Assembly: GCA_016214895.1 (NCBI GenBank)
Contig: JACRMR010000017.1
Span: 124,001-188,000, forward strand
Direction: 5' to 3'
Source: a candidate division KSB1 bacterium
Lineage (GTDB): Bacteria; Electryoneota; RPQS01
DNA length: 64,000 nucleotides
Below, piece after piece: positions 1-9,762 of the stretch; position 1 is the first letter of the stretch, and each line of letters starts with the position of its first letter. The notes under the pieces were generated by a model. The model had not been told where the DNA came from, did not search any database, and was given only the letters and a program-made list of their open reading frames with translations. Position numbers and translations under genes: made by a program.

Positions 1-2372
1 AAAAAATCCTGCCCGACGGCACGATCGCCTGGCCCGAAGATCCGGCCCTGTTTTCACTCCCCGATGGCAGCCTGCCGGTGATCGCCCCTATTCTAAACGG
101 CCTGGCCGTCGGCTTCACCGATCGCACCGCCGACATCGACGGCGACGCGCGTCTGATGCTCATCGATCTCGATCGCACCCCCCTGCCCGGCTGGACCGCA
201 GAGGGCTTACCTGTGGAAAGTGGCGCCCGGACACAGGCCGTCGTCAAGTTGCTGGAGACGAGTCCCGGCGGCGATATCGCCGTCGCCACCGCCAGCTTCG
301 ATTATGACGCCAACAGCTCGCTGGCCACCGTCCGTCGCTATACCCGCGACGGCGGCGTGGTCCATGCCCCGGTGATCCTCGGTCCCGCGAACCTGAACAA
401 CTCCCCCTTCGTGATGATCCGCCAATCCACCGCAGGCCCAATGATCCTGGCTTGGGCCGAGCGTAGCGAGGATATTCACTATCGCGTCCGTACCCAAGCG
501 CTCTCCGCAACCGGCCAATTGCTGTGGGGAGACCACGGCAATCTGCTCTGGGAGCGCACGAGCAAAGAGCTGCGCGTTGACCTCGCGGCGGGTGCCAACG
601 GACCGCAGATCACTATCGTCTCCGGTCGCTCCGTTACCCGTCCCGAAAGCCTGTGGGTGGCTCGGCTCAACAATCAGGGCCAGTTCGCTGCCGATCCTGA
701 CCTGTTGGCGGGTGGCATTACTTACGACTCCTACGACCCGAAACTCGTGCGGATGGCGGGCGATCAGGCACTCTATGTCTGGACCGACACTCGCGAGCAT
801 CTGAATCGCGATGTCTATGTCCAGATTCTCGACTGGAGAGGGCGTCCCCGGCTCGGCGATCAAGGACAGCGAGTGACGCACGGTGAACTCACAATTCAAC
901 TGCCGCCGGCGGCCTGCGCGGACGGCAGCGATGGCGCGTTCATCGCCTGGGCCGGAGATAGCTCTGGGGCCTACAATGTGTTGAATATTCAGCGTTTGTA
1001 CGGTGACGGCACGACCCCTTGGGCTACCCCGGCTCGGCTCGAATCCACCGGCGGTGTCATCGGTGAACTGAAGCTCCTGCCGGACGACCAGCAGGGTGTA
1101 TTCATCGCCTATACGGCTTACAACGAAGCGTTCATCACCCGCACCCGTGTCGCGCACGTGAACGCTGAGGGAGCCTTTGACTGGCCCACACCCTACCGCG
1201 ATTTCGATTGGCCGGCGATCTACGACATGACCCTCGGTGATGCCGTGGCCGACGGTCAGGGCGGCATCTTTGCCGTCGCGTCGGTCGGAAGTTGGCAGGA
1301 TCCCGATCTCCGACTCTTCCACGTTGCCCGCGACGGTTCGCCGGGTGCTAACTGGTCATGGAGCGGCCAGGGAATTGGCTACGCCGGCGCCCGCGATTAC
1401 TCCCCGAGACTCCTGCAACTCGGTGACGGCGTCGTGCTCTGTTTCCTCCGGCTGAATCCCGATTTGGCCACAGGGACCCTGCGTGCCTTGACGATCCATA
1501 CCGATGGCAGCCTGCCGTGGGGTCAGACGCCGCGTGCGCTGATCGGCGATAACGTTCGAATCCTCGAACCACAGCTTGCCCAAGACGGTACCGGCGGCTT
1601 TCTGCTCGGCTGGGAAGACTTTCAGCAAAGTGAGTTCGCGTCCGTCCGTGTCGCGCGCTTCACGGCCAACGGTGAGTCGCTGTGGCCAACTGGTGGCGTG
1701 CGGCCCTGCCTGACCGACGGCGAGCAGCGCGGCTTTGCCCTGACCACGGACTCCAGCGGCGGGGCCTGGGTCTCTTGGGAAGATGACCGCCACAGCGACG
1801 ACTATCCCGAATGGGACCTGTACGCCACGCACCTGAACGCTGACGGCCAGTTCGCTTCGATTAACGGCTTCACCTGGCCGGAGACCGGTGCACCCATGTG
1901 CGACCTGCCCACCTACCAGCAGGAAGTCACCCTGATCCCGTGGGTCCAGGGCTCCGCGCTCGCCGTCTGGCGCGACCTCCGCTCGTCCAACCCCGGCCGC
2001 TGCTGCGGCGCGGGCGCAGTCGGCGATATCTTCCAGAACATCTATACGCAAGTCTTGAGCGAGATCAGCCTGGCCGCCGAGGAACCCCGCGACGCCGGTA
2101 GCATTGCCCGGAATTTCGCGATTACGAGCGCATACCCGAATCCCTTCAATCCGACCACGACCATCCGCTTCGACCTGCCCGCCGCGACCGACATCAAGCT
2201 GGCCATCTACAACACCCTCGGCCGCGAAGTTACCGTCTTGAACGACGGCCTACGCTCTGCCGGAACTCACGAGATCGTCTGGAACGCCGCCGAACTTCCC
2301 ACCGGCCTCTACTTTGCCCGCCTCGAATCTGCGAATTCCACAAGCGTCCGCAAGCTCCTGCTGCTGAAATAA
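1..2372 (+). CDS. Large secreted protein with C-terminal PNPFNP sorting domain (5' partial)
   Basis: The frame is open from base 3 at the left edge, so the gene begins outside the window. The first in-frame GTG (78) is unlikely to be the start, because the residues before it continue the same repeat pattern. About 790 residues are visible. The body is rich in Trp, Gly and Asp, with recurring strands such as 'GGxFIAWxD', 'VSWEDDRHSDD' and 'NADGQF', as in beta-propeller-like exported proteins. The last 85 residues contain YPNPFNPTTTIRFDLP, then IYNTLGREV, LPTGLYFARLE and a terminal KLLLLK. This is the type A sorting / FlgD-Ig-like domain of type IX-secreted proteins. Export and surface location follow from the family. 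The ligand or enzymatic role is unknown. A strong hairpin inside the downstream repeat (2506-2531) may end the transcript. Confidence 0.85.
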   Translation, partial: KILPDGTIAWPEDPALFSLPDGSLPVIAPILNGLAVGFTDRTADIDGDARLMLIDLDRTPLPGWTAEGLPVESGARTQAVVKLLETSPGGDIAVATASFDYDANSSLATVRRYTRDGGVVHAPVILGPANLNNSPFVMIRQSTAGPMILAWAERSEDIHYRVRTQALSATGQLLWGDHGNLLWERTSKELRVDLAAGANGPQITIVSGRSVTRPESLWVARLNNQGQFAADPDLLAGGITYDSYDPKLVRMAGDQALYVWTDTREHLNRDVYVQILDWRGRPRLGDQGQRVTHGELTIQLPPAACADGSDGAFIAWAGDSSGAYNVLNIQRLYGDGTTPWATPARLESTGGVIGELKLLPDDQQGVFIAYTAYNEAFITRTRVAHVNAEGAFDWPTPYRDFDWPAIYDMTLGDAVADGQGGIFAVASVGSWQDPDLRLFHVARDGSPGANWSWSGQGIGYAGARDYSPRLLQLGDGVVLCFLRLNPDLATGTLRALTIHTDGSLPWGQTPRALIGDNVRILEPQLAQDGTGGFLLGWEDFQQSEFASVRVARFTANGESLWPTGGVRPCLTDGEQRGFALTTDSSGGAWVSWEDDRHSDDYPEWDLYATHLNADGQFASINGFTWPETGAPMCDLPTYQQEVTLIPWVQGSALAVWRDLRSSNPGRCCGAGAVGDIFQNIYTQVLSEISLAAEEPRDAGSIARNFAITSAYPNPFNPTTTIRFDLPAATDIKLAIYNTLGREVTVLNDGLRSAGTHEIVWNAAELPTGLYFARLESANSTSVRKLLLLK

Positions 2373-2392
2373 GTGATTGAATGTCTTGCGTC

Positions 2393-2535
2393 GCCGAGCC
2401 GTGCGTCCCCGCGCGGCCGGAATCGGCGAGTCCCTACAAGCCGCGGCACATGCCCCCCCCGGCCGTCTCTCACCGCTGTAGTCAACCCATTTCCAACCAA
2501 CGCAAGCGGGGCGACCATCTGGTCGCCCCGCTGCT
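2393..2535. repeat. 143-bp direct repeat, copy 1 (with terminator-like hairpin)
   Basis: This segment recurs at 4372-4514 in the same orientation with only three base differences by eye. It opens with a CCGAG...CCGGAATC palindrome of the window-wide family. It ends with a perfect 12-bp stem (GCGGGGCGACCA / TGGTCGCCCCGC, 2506-2531) with a 2-nt centre. The two copies bracket the two-gene cassette 2712-4225. The gap 2373-2699 otherwise holds only a promoter-like site near its end. Confidence 0.9.
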
Positions 2536-2638
2536 GCCCAGAACTCATTGCGACAAATGCGTCACACCCATGGTGGCAAAGCAGTCAAACGAACTTCCAT
2601 TACCCCAGAAGCAACCACTTCAATTATGTGAACTCCTA

Positions 2639-2668
2639 TTGACTTTCTCATAGATTCTGATTTAATAT
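2639..2668 (+). promoter_or_regulatory. Sigma-70-like promoter ahead of the membrane cassette
   Basis: TTGACT at 2639-2644 and TAATAT at 2663-2668 are separated by 18 bp (or TTAATA at 2662 with 17 bp). The region is clearly AT-richer than its surroundings. A start near 2675 would leave a leader of roughly 35 nt before the ATG at 2712. Confidence 0.55.
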
Positions 2669-2711
2669 GCCGTAGCAATTCTGCATCCGCAACTTCTACT
2701 TGGCTCAGCAT

Positions 2712-3542
2712 ATGCCGCCAGCTTCGATCCCAGCCATCCAAACAACGCCCCCTCCGCCTCCGGAACTCGCCGAAGCTGAGACATATCTCCTCGGTCTCAC
2801 GCGGGCCAACATCCGGCTGTTCACCGGATTCACGCTGATCCTGCTTGTGCTCACCGCATACGGAATTGGCCAGGGACTCGGCTACTGGGAGGGGGCCTAC
2901 ATCCGACCGTTACAGGTGCTTGATAAGCAGATCCAGTTCACCGAGAGCCTGATCGAAACGGGTCATGCCTCCAGAGCCGATAGTATCAACTACGAAGATC
3001 TGGTGCATCGTCGAGTGCGAATTCTTGAGTTCGGAGGTCCGCCACCGGCCGGATCGATTGTTGTGGCCGAAACGGAGTTCAATGTCCTCGGATTCCCTGT
3101 CCTGTGGGTACTCGCTTTAGGTATCGCCTACATCGTACTCTATGGCGCTGTGGTGCAACTGGTGCATGTCATCGACGCCTGGACGCTCCCCAGTCGGATT
3201 ACCATTGGCCCCGCTGCCAAGAACCTCTGCCACGTGAAGTTCGGATTGCTCGTGCCTGAATTCCCGGCGTGGCTCAAATTGATCATTCAGTTTGTCTTGA
3301 TCCTCAACGCGGTAATGATCGGCTGCAGCGCTGTCCCAGCGGGCGTATTTGTCTACCTTTTTAGTCAAGGCAAGGCCGTGTCATACGACGTGTTGCTGCC
3401 GCCGGCGGAATTCCATGCCGTGCTGCCGTTCCTTGTCGCGATCGCAACCACCGTCCTCGGATTCCTCCTCGTAACGAAACTGGGAATACTCACAACAGAC
3501 AAATTATCAGAGATTTACGAGAAAACACGATATCTCCAATGA
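2712..3542 (+). CDS. Predicted four-helix inner-membrane protein, unknown function
   Basis: This protein of 276 residues is not recognised. The ATG at 2712 was preferred over an in-frame TTG at 2700; neither has a clear Shine-Dalgarno sequence. The N-terminus is Pro-rich (a run of five prolines). Four hydrophobic segments follow: around residues 34-56 (LFTGFTLILLVLTAYGIGQG), about 120-145, about 195-220, and about 235-260 (AIATTVLGFLLVTKLGIL). A soluble stretch of about 65 residues lies between the first two. It is followed 68 bp later by another small membrane protein on the same strand, so the two probably form a unit. Codon and base use is less GC-rich than the neighbours, and the pair sits between two direct repeats, both consistent with acquisition. 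Confidence 0.65.
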   Translation: MPPASIPAIQTTPPPPPELAEAETYLLGLTRANIRLFTGFTLILLVLTAYGIGQGLGYWEGAYIRPLQVLDKQIQFTESLIETGHASRADSINYEDLVHRRVRILEFGGPPPAGSIVVAETEFNVLGFPVLWVLALGIAYIVLYGAVVQLVHVIDAWTLPSRITIGPAAKNLCHVKFGLLVPEFPAWLKLIIQFVLILNAVMIGCSAVPAGVFVYLFSQGKAVSYDVLLPPAEFHAVLPFLVAIATTVLGFLLVTKLGILTTDKLSEIYEKTRYLQ

Positions 3543-3610
3543 CATAACATCCGACATAACTCGTGTTGCACCAGAGCGGAGAAATCTTACCTTGATGTAC
3601 GTTCAAAACT

Positions 3611-4225
3611 ATGGACCCATCTGCCATTACAACCGAAGAACTGTACTCGCCGCGGCCCAAGGCTGAGTCAACCCGTGATCTCCTCTCCCGAAAGAGATCG
3701 ACTGATCTGCGCGGCGGCGGCATCGGACTCGAACTGTCACCGTCGAATATCGGGGGGACCAAGGCGACCGTTCAAGCTTTTCAGGAACTCATAGACCTCC
3801 ACGACACCCTCGATGCCTCGGCTAAGACAGAGGATGACTCCATGTCGGAGAGTCAAAACCTGCTTAGGCATGATGTTAGCGCTTCATCGCCTGCAATTGG
3901 TTCCCTAACGCAGGGGGTGGTGGTGCCCAACACAATCTGGAATACAGCGGAGATTCATCCGCAGATTCGTAAGCTGTATGACGTCAACGAGCAGGACATC
4001 CAGGTGCTCGGATCACTTGCGTCCCGGTATCGACTTGGAGCGGCTTGTGTCCTCGTCGTCGCCTGCGCGGGCGGATATCTGCTGAATTGGGGATTTTACG
4101 CGTTGGCTGGGGCTGCCTATCTCTTGTACTGGAAATCAGGGGTCTTGCATGCCAAACAAGCCCGGCTTCGTGGCTATATGGAGCGAAAAGCCGAGTGGTC
4201 CAGGCCGCTTGACGAAACCCGATGA
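3611..4225 (+). CDS. Predicted membrane protein with two C-terminal transmembrane helices
   Basis: This protein of 204 residues is not recognised. The first 130 residues are hydrophilic and Ser/Thr-rich, with a section ELIDLHDTLDASAKTEDD that may be a short coiled coil or linker. Two adjacent hydrophobic helices follow (around RLGAACVLVVACAGGYLL and YALAGAAYLLYW). The tail is short and basic (KQARLRGYMERKAEW). The start is the ATG at 3611; the Shine-Dalgarno sequence is weak. It lies directly downstream of the four-helix membrane protein and shares its lower GC content. A partner role in one membrane complex is an inference from position only. Confidence 0.6.
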   Translation: MDPSAITTEELYSPRPKAESTRDLLSRKRSTDLRGGGIGLELSPSNIGGTKATVQAFQELIDLHDTLDASAKTEDDSMSESQNLLRHDVSASSPAIGSLTQGVVVPNTIWNTAEIHPQIRKLYDVNEQDIQVLGSLASRYRLGAACVLVVACAGGYLLNWGFYALAGAAYLLYWKSGVLHAKQARLRGYMERKAEWSRPLDETR

Positions 4226-4327
4226 ACGCGTGGTGGTTTTCCCTGCGGCACCTGACCCGCTGGGGATGATGATCAGCACTCATTCGTAGTCCAGCTATCC
4301 GCGAATCAAAGACTCTGTACATCGCCA

Positions 4328-4356
4328 GAGGCTGCCCGGACCAACCGGACAGCCTC
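4328..4356 (+). terminator. Rho-independent-like terminator of the membrane cassette
   Basis: GAGGCTGCCCGG and CCGGACAGCCTC form a 12-bp stem with one mismatch around a 5-nt loop. TCGTGTTT follows on the plus strand. The stem lies 100 bp after the stop of the second cassette gene. Confidence 0.6.
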
Positions 4357-4371
4357 TCGTGTTTCGCCCAC

Positions 4372-4514
4372 GCCGAGCCGTGCGTCTCCGCGCGGCCGGA
4401 ATCGGCGAGTCCCTACAAGCCGCGGCACATGCCCCCCCCGGCCGTCTCTCACCTCTGTAGTTAACCCATTTCCAACCAACGCAAGCGGGGCGACCATCTG
4501 GTCGCCCCGCTGCT
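4372..4514. repeat. 143-bp direct repeat, copy 2
   Basis: Same orientation as the copy at 2393-2535. The visible differences are C to T in the first palindrome, G to T in 'CACCGCTG/CACCTCTG', and C to T in 'GTCAACCC/GTTAACCC'. Its terminal hairpin is 4485-4510. Here it lies 25 bp from the end of the convergent minus-strand gene, for which it could serve as terminator. Confidence 0.9.
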
Positions 4515-4538
4515 CTTTGCTACCTCACGCTCATCCCG

Positions 4539-7118
4539 CTACGGACCGCACCAGCTGATCTTGCAGTGTGACACAATCGCGTAGAAGTACTTCCACTCCA
4601 CGCCCGGCGTCACGCCGAAGTCAACATAGAACGTGTCCGCCGTCGTCGCCAGATAGGTCGTCGGTAGGATCGGCACGTCCGGTGTGGTCGCGCGGTAAAC
4701 CCGGTAATCCGTTACGCTGGCCACGGGCGGCCAGTGCAAATGAATATCCGGATTGGCAATCGTCGGATAGTAAATCACCACACTGTCCGGACGCTCGCAT
4801 GCCGGCGGCGAACAAATCGTGCAGCGCGCCCGCAACCAGTAGGTCGCGCACGGCGTCACAACTCCGACCGCCGGACGCACTTGCACGAAATAACGACCCG
4901 GTGGCACACACGCACCCACGCAGGCCGTACTGCACGCCAATGCCCGGTCGCAGTCCAACGTGTCCAAATCGCGGCAGGGGAAGCCCCCCGGCCCGGGAGC
5001 GTACAGCAGAATCTCCACTGCATACTCCGCCGTCACACAGAACCACATCGTGTCCGGCTCGAGCGTTTCCACGATGTACCAGTCATGGTCGCGCGCGCCC
5101 GTGCTATCCGCCCACGCCGAACCGCAAACGTCCGTGCCGCAAGCGAGCGGCCCGAACGGAGTGGCACCCGGCACCGGACCGTCGCAACCACTGTTGTAGA
5201 AGTCCGGGACATTCGGACACGGCTCGCCCTCGGGAATGGACTGCGGCGAACAGATCACCTCGCACGGCTGCGGACACTGACACGACGTACAATGAACCGT
5301 CAGAATGTACGGTCCGATCGACGGCGCCGCCGCGCCCGCGCCTTCGACCTTGATCATGTAGAAGCCGGGCGGCAGACAGGCTGAGACCAGACGACTGTCA
5401 AAGCCAATCCCGCCGTCATCATCCATCCCCAGCACCGTCACACAGTCATTCGCATACAACCAGACCCGCGGATTCAGACCCTGCCCGAACGGCCACAGCC
5501 CCGGAGTGTCATTGCCAAAGACGTCGATGAAGACCTGCCCGCACGGCGCCGTCTGCAATTGCAATAGATACCAATCCACATCTGTCTGCGCGGAAATCTC
5601 GCCGCATAGCGAGTCCCCGCAGATCACCAGCGGATCGAAGGTGCCGCACGTGTTATTTACCGGCTCGATATCGCGCGATTCCAGTGGACAACTGTCCTGC
5701 GGACATGCGCACGGCTCGCAGTAAGTGGCGAGGATGTAGGGCCCGGGAGGCGAAGCCGCCGTCGGCTTGCTGACCAGAATATGATACAGCCCGGCGGGAA
5801 GGCAGAGTTCCAGATGCGCGTCATTTCCCACACCGCTATTGTCATCGGAGCCCAGCAGGTTCGCGCAGCCAAGATCATAGACCCTGACCACAGGATCCAG
5901 CCCCTGACCAGCCGGCCACCAACCCGGAGTATCGTTGCCGAACACATCCAGTTTTACGTTCGAACAACCCCCGGTCGGGACCTGCAACAGGTAATAGTCT
6001 CCGGACGTATTCTGTTCGATGTCGCCGCACAACGTGTCGCGGCAGAAAATCTGCGGATTGCCCGTCGCACACACGTTGTTCGGCTCGAAATCACGATTCG
6101 GATAGGGACAACTGTCGGCCGGACACGGACACGTCCGACACGCCAGCGCCAGCACATACGGCCCGCCCGGCGCACTCGGCGTCGGCTGATCCACCCGCAA
6201 GTAATACAGGCCCGGCTCCAGACAGAGCGAATCCAGCTTCGCATCCGTCCCGATCCCGCTGTCGTCGTCGAACGCCAACACCGTCGCACAATCCGCGGCC
6301 ACCAAGAACACCCGCGAATTGAGACCCAGCCCGAACGGATAGTAGCCCGGCGTGCTCGTCGCGAACACATCCACGGTCAACTCAACGCAACCCGAGCCGG
6401 TCAGCGTGAGCGCGTACCAGTCCGCGTCCGTCGACGGATTGATCTCGCCGCAAACCGTGTCCGGACACGAAAGCTGCGGCACGTTCGGTCCGCACACGTT
6501 ATTCAACGGCTCCGTGTCCGCATCGGGATAGGGGCATTGCGGCGGATTGCACGGCGCCGTCGGACAGTTATTCCCCGAGACTACATTGATCAGGTAGTTT
6601 CCGGCCGTCACACCGCCGGCCCCGCCGTCCACGATCACGTAGTAGGTCACGCCCTGCTCCACGTTCAGCGCCGGACAGCAGCTCTGCTGCCCGCAAAAAT
6701 CATCGTTGCAGCAAACCAGCGTCCCGCCGGATGTCGGACAGCCCCGCCAAATGTGCAGGGCCGTATTGTAACTCGAAAAGCATAACGACACCGTGATTAC
6801 CGTACTCACCGGCGGAGTCATCACATACACCGCATCCGGGGCATTGCTGGCGGTCACGCAGGGCGGCGTATAGTCATTCGCCAGCCCCACCGTCGTGCCA
6901 CTGTCGCAAAACGGAAGCGTCGTGATCACCACCGCATCCGTACACCGATCGCCGCCCTGGTCCAGTGCGTTGCCGCCCCGACCCTCCGGCTGGAGCATCA
7001 TCATCGGCTCCGCCCCGTTCCAGCCCTCCCCCGTCACCGTGTCTGCCAACACCCCGCCCACCGCCAACCAGAGCACCACCGTCAGCCCCAAACAACATCG
7101 TATTCCAGTCCTGTTCAT
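4539..7118 (-). CDS. Cys-rich secreted protein with tandem PPC-like domains and C-terminal FnIII-like domain
   Basis: This protein has 859 residues. The ATG at 7118 is chosen over an upstream start because AGCGGAGGAA stands just before it and a clean signal peptide follows (MNRTGIRCCLGLTVVLWLAV..). After an N-terminal domain with the pattern 'CNDDFCG...GVTYYVIVDG' (bacterial pre-peptidase C-terminal, PPC-like) come three similar units of about 130 residues. Each reads CPYPxxDxEPxNNxCG...CGDI...DWYLLQ...LDVFGNDTPG...DDDSGIGxDA...GLYxIxVxxP. A shorter fourth unit and a final FnIII-like segment (DYRVYRATTPDVPILPTTYL) follow. Paired cysteines in every unit suggest disulphide-stabilised exported domains. 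There is no PNPFNP tail. The binding partner is unknown. Confidence 0.8.
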   Translation of the reverse strand: MNRTGIRCCLGLTVVLWLAVGGVLADTVTGEGWNGAEPMMMLQPEGRGGNALDQGGDRCTDAVVITTLPFCDSGTTVGLANDYTPPCVTASNAPDAVYVMTPPVSTVITVSLCFSSYNTALHIWRGCPTSGGTLVCCNDDFCGQQSCCPALNVEQGVTYYVIVDGGAGGVTAGNYLINVVSGNNCPTAPCNPPQCPYPDADTEPLNNVCGPNVPQLSCPDTVCGEINPSTDADWYALTLTGSGCVELTVDVFATSTPGYYPFGLGLNSRVFLVAADCATVLAFDDDSGIGTDAKLDSLCLEPGLYYLRVDQPTPSAPGGPYVLALACRTCPCPADSCPYPNRDFEPNNVCATGNPQIFCRDTLCGDIEQNTSGDYYLLQVPTGGCSNVKLDVFGNDTPGWWPAGQGLDPVVRVYDLGCANLLGSDDNSGVGNDAHLELCLPAGLYHILVSKPTAASPPGPYILATYCEPCACPQDSCPLESRDIEPVNNTCGTFDPLVICGDSLCGEISAQTDVDWYLLQLQTAPCGQVFIDVFGNDTPGLWPFGQGLNPRVWLYANDCVTVLGMDDDGGIGFDSRLVSACLPPGFYMIKVEGAGAAAPSIGPYILTVHCTSCQCPQPCEVICSPQSIPEGEPCPNVPDFYNSGCDGPVPGATPFGPLACGTDVCGSAWADSTGARDHDWYIVETLEPDTMWFCVTAEYAVEILLYAPGPGGFPCRDLDTLDCDRALACSTACVGACVPPGRYFVQVRPAVGVVTPCATYWLRARCTICSPPACERPDSVVIYYPTIANPDIHLHWPPVASVTDYRVYRATTPDVPILPTTYLATTADTFYVDFGVTPGVEWKYFYAIVSHCKISWCGP

Positions 7119-7360
7119 GGCCAGTTCCTCCGCTGTTAAGTGCAATCAGCAACTGCCTATTAGCGTCTTCTGCTTGCCATAGCACCTCCGTATTCATCAA
7201 TATATGCTCGACTCTATGCAAAAGCAATAGGTACTCACCTATTCTCACATCTTCGCTCATGATCAGCAACTCTGACCCCGGTTCCATCGCCTCCTCGACA
7301 ACACTCCCGCCGCCGAGCCGCGCGCCCGCGCATGGCCAGAATCAAAGCTCCCCACAAACA

Positions 7361-7392
7361 AGAGCGGGACAACCCTCCGGTCGTCCCGCTCT
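7361..7392 (-). terminator. Terminator-like hairpin after the divergent chemoreceptor
   Basis: AGAGCGGGAC pairs perfectly with GTCCCGCTCT. The inner bases extend the stem with one mismatch. It lies about 55 bp past the stop of the minus-strand chemoreceptor. The rest of the 7119-7445 gap holds a CCGAG..CCAGAATC palindrome relic (about 7313-7343) and the AT-rich leader of the secreted gene. Confidence 0.5.
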
Positions 7393-7445
7393 CCATCCGT
7401 CACCCCCCACTGCTTCACAACATGGCTACCATCCGCCGCGGTCCC

Positions 7446-9347
7446 CTATGACCGAACGCCATTCACCACCTCCGACAAGTCGCCAACGATCTCGCCCAGC
7501 GTCTGCGCCTGCACGTTCATCTCCTCCGAGATCGATGCGCTCTCTTCGGCCTCGGCCGCGCTCTGCTGAATCACCTTGCTCATCTGACTGATCGCGGTTG
7601 TGATCTGACCGATCCCCTGCGCCTGCTCCTGCGAAGCGCCCGCGATCTCCTGGATGAGCTGGCCGACCTTACTCGTCTGGCCCGAGACCTGATCCAGCGA
7701 TTCCTGCAAGCCCGCCATCACCGTTACCCCTTCGTTCACGCGACCCACCGTCCCTTCGATCAGGCTGCTGGTGCTTTTGGCTGCTTCCGCGCTGCGAATC
7801 GCCAAGTTCCGCACCTCTTCCGCGACCACCGCAAACCCCTTCCCGGCCTCGCCTGCCCGCGCCGCTTCGACCGCCGCGTTCAACGCCAACAAGTTCGTCT
7901 GAAACGCGATCTGGTCGATCGTCTTGATGATCTTCGAGGTCTGATCCGAGGCCTGCTTGATATGCTGCATCGCCTGCTGCATGCCCGCCGCACTCTCGCT
8001 CGCATGCTGGATCGCCGCCTGCGCGTCGCCCATCAGCGAACGCGCCTGCTGCGAGCCGCTCGCATTCTGCTCCGTCATCGCCGCCATCTCTTCAACACTC
8101 GCACTCGTCTCCTCGATCGACGCCGATTGTTCGCTGGCCCCATCCGCGATCGTCTGGCTGCTCCGCGCAATTTGCCCCGCTTCCGTCGTGACCTCGCCGG
8201 TCGCGGAGGCCAAACGCGCCGTCGCGACGGCCAACGGCCCCGCCGTGCGACGACCCATCCAGATCCCGCCCAGCAAAATCGCGATCAGGCAGATCCCCGC
8301 CCAAATCCACATCAGCGACACGTTCACCAGCGCGCCCACCGCCTCCTGGTCCGGAACCCGGACCAGCACGGACCAATTCATCCCCGGATAGCCCATCGCC
8401 CCGCGCAAGTGCGCGAACCCCGCGACTTGTGTGATCTGCTTCCGTGCGTGCACCGAAAAATTGTAGCCCGTCTTGCCCGACACCACCTCTTGAGCCGCCG
8501 TTACCCCCTGCTCCGCCAAATTGAACTTCAACAGCACCGACATGTCGTGAACCACTTCCTCCGACTTGCGCAACTGCGGATCGTAGTCCACGATGATCCG
8601 ACCGCTGCCATCCAGCATCGTCAACTCGGTAGATGGATTGCCCGCGGCCTTGAGATCCCCATACGAATCCGCCACTATCTGCTCCACCGTCGAAAACTTC
8701 GCCCGATTCGACCAGTAGGCGATCACCCGGCCGCCCGCGTCGTACACCGGAGCGGAAAACCCCAGCGCCAAGCCCTCATCTCCGGGGTAAGCACTCACCA
8801 CGTCCGCATCCACGTGAACATCCTCAATAAACGTCCCGCTCAGCAGGTCATTGCCCGGGGCCGTAAAGGGCATCTTGGTCGTGAACTCCCCGGCCGCGCA
8901 CGCCCGAAACCAGGCCGCCTCCCGGTAATTCTGATCATATACCGCCGCGGAGTTGATCGGCTTCCCGCCCGCGTCCTTATCATTGACCGCGATCACGCGA
9001 CCCTCCGGATCGACCAAGATCGTTAAGTAATACATCCCGTACAACGCAACATATTGGTTCATCGCCGCGATCAGCGAATTCGCTTTCGCCCCGCCCCGAT
9101 ACCAACACGAACGATCGCGCACCACCTCGTTTACGCCGAACGCCTGCACATCACCATAGCGCTCAAATAAATTGCGATCGATCTTGTCCGCGATCGAACA
9201 GGCCCAATTCTGGTACTGAACGCCAACCCGGCCTTTCAACCGGTCAATCGTCCAGAGATTGACCGCTGACAACACGACGATCGGAACCAAGCCAAAGACC
9301 AGAATCGTGATGACCAAACGCTGGGTAAGACTGAGTCTGAGTTTCAT
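7446..9347 (-). CDS. Methyl-accepting chemotaxis protein with periplasmic Cache-like sensor
   Basis: This protein has 633 residues. The ATG at 9347 follows an AAGGAGAA Shine-Dalgarno sequence, so the longer upstream frame is rejected. A first membrane helix ([21 protein letters not shown]) is followed by about 270 periplasmic residues with dCache-like features ([17 protein letters not shown], ..[11 protein letters not shown].., [16 protein letters not shown]). The second helix is [20 protein letters not shown]. No full HAMP domain is seen. The signalling hairpin tip reads [20 protein letters not shown] then [18 protein letters not shown], the CheA/CheW contact site. No C-terminal pentapeptide tether is present. 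It is divergent to the che operon and presumably feeds the same kinase. The ligand cannot be told; Cache receptors often bind small organic acids or amino acids. Confidence 0.93.
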   Translation of the reverse strand: MKLRLSLTQRLVITILVFGLVPIVVLSAVNLWTIDRLKGRVGVQYQNWACSIADKIDRNLFERYGDVQAFGVNEVVRDRSCWYRGGAKANSLIAAMNQYVALYGMYYLTILVDPEGRVIAVNDKDAGGKPINSAAVYDQNYREAAWFRACAAGEFTTKMPFTAPGNDLLSGTFIEDVHVDADVVSAYPGDEGLALGFSAPVYDAGGRVIAYWSNRAKFSTVEQIVADSYGDLKAAGNPSTELTMLDGSGRIIVDYDPQLRKSEEVVHDMSVLLKFNLAEQGVTAAQEVVSGKTGYNFSVHARKQITQVAGFAHLRGAMGYPGMNWSVLVRVPDQEAVGALVNVSLMWIWAGICLIAILLGGIWMGRRTAGPLAVATARLASATGEVTTEAGQIARSSQTIADGASEQSASIEETSASVEEMAAMTEQNASGSQQARSLMGDAQAAIQHASESAAGMQQAMQHIKQASDQTSKIIKTIDQIAFQTNLLALNAAVEAARAGEAGKGFAVVAEEVRNLAIRSAEAAKSTSSLIEGTVGRVNEGVTVMAGLQESLDQVSGQTSKVGQLIQEIAGASQEQAQGIGQITTAISQMSKVIQQSAAEAEESASISEEMNVQAQTLGEIVGDLSEVVNGVRS

Positions 9348-9762
9348 AGGTTCTCCTTTGCCACGTACGGCAAAAATGGTCTGTTGCGGACCCTCCCACT
9401 CTGGAAAGTCGCCGCTCCAATTCGCTCCGCTTCCGGCCAACCGGCAGCGGCTCCAATCCGCGTTGAGCTTCCACAACCGGAATCGCGCTCCCCGGTTTCT
9501 CGCAAGAATAATACCGCGACGGTGTTCGTGGCATGTCCGGAATCCGGTGCTGCCGCCATGATGAATTGTCCCACCGGAAAGGTTGAATTCCCGCCACTCC
9601 GCACCCGACATTGCCGCCACCGGCCACCGCTCCTTATGTGCACGATTTCACAAACCGCCGCCGGTTTTTGCCGGGAGGTTGCCACTCCGCTACATGGCCG
9701 CCGCGCGCTGGTCCGACCTTTGCACTCTGCCGAGGGCCAAACCACGTGTCGAGGAGTATTGT
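9348..9762. other. Divergent intergenic region, receptor versus che operon
   Basis: This 415-bp gap between divergently transcribed chemotaxis genes must carry both promoters. I see Shine-Dalgarno sites at each end (AAGGAGAA for the receptor, GAGGAG for cheY) but no convincing promoter, palindrome or small gene. Frames reading through it are extensions of neighbouring genes. Confidence 0.5.

Noticed and set aside
2381-2653. Reading frames within the 143-bp repeat
   Set aside because: They run through a repeat and a terminator hairpin, lack ribosome sites and resemble no protein.
2393-4514. Insertion sequence or transposon explanation for the bracketed cassette
   Set aside because: No transposase or integrase is present and the bracketing repeats are direct, not inverted; left as an unexplained cassette.
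9583-9762. Upstream extension of the first cheY (60 extra codons)
   Set aside because: The extension is unlike receiver proteins and a GAGGAG ribosome site stands before the internal ATG at 9763.
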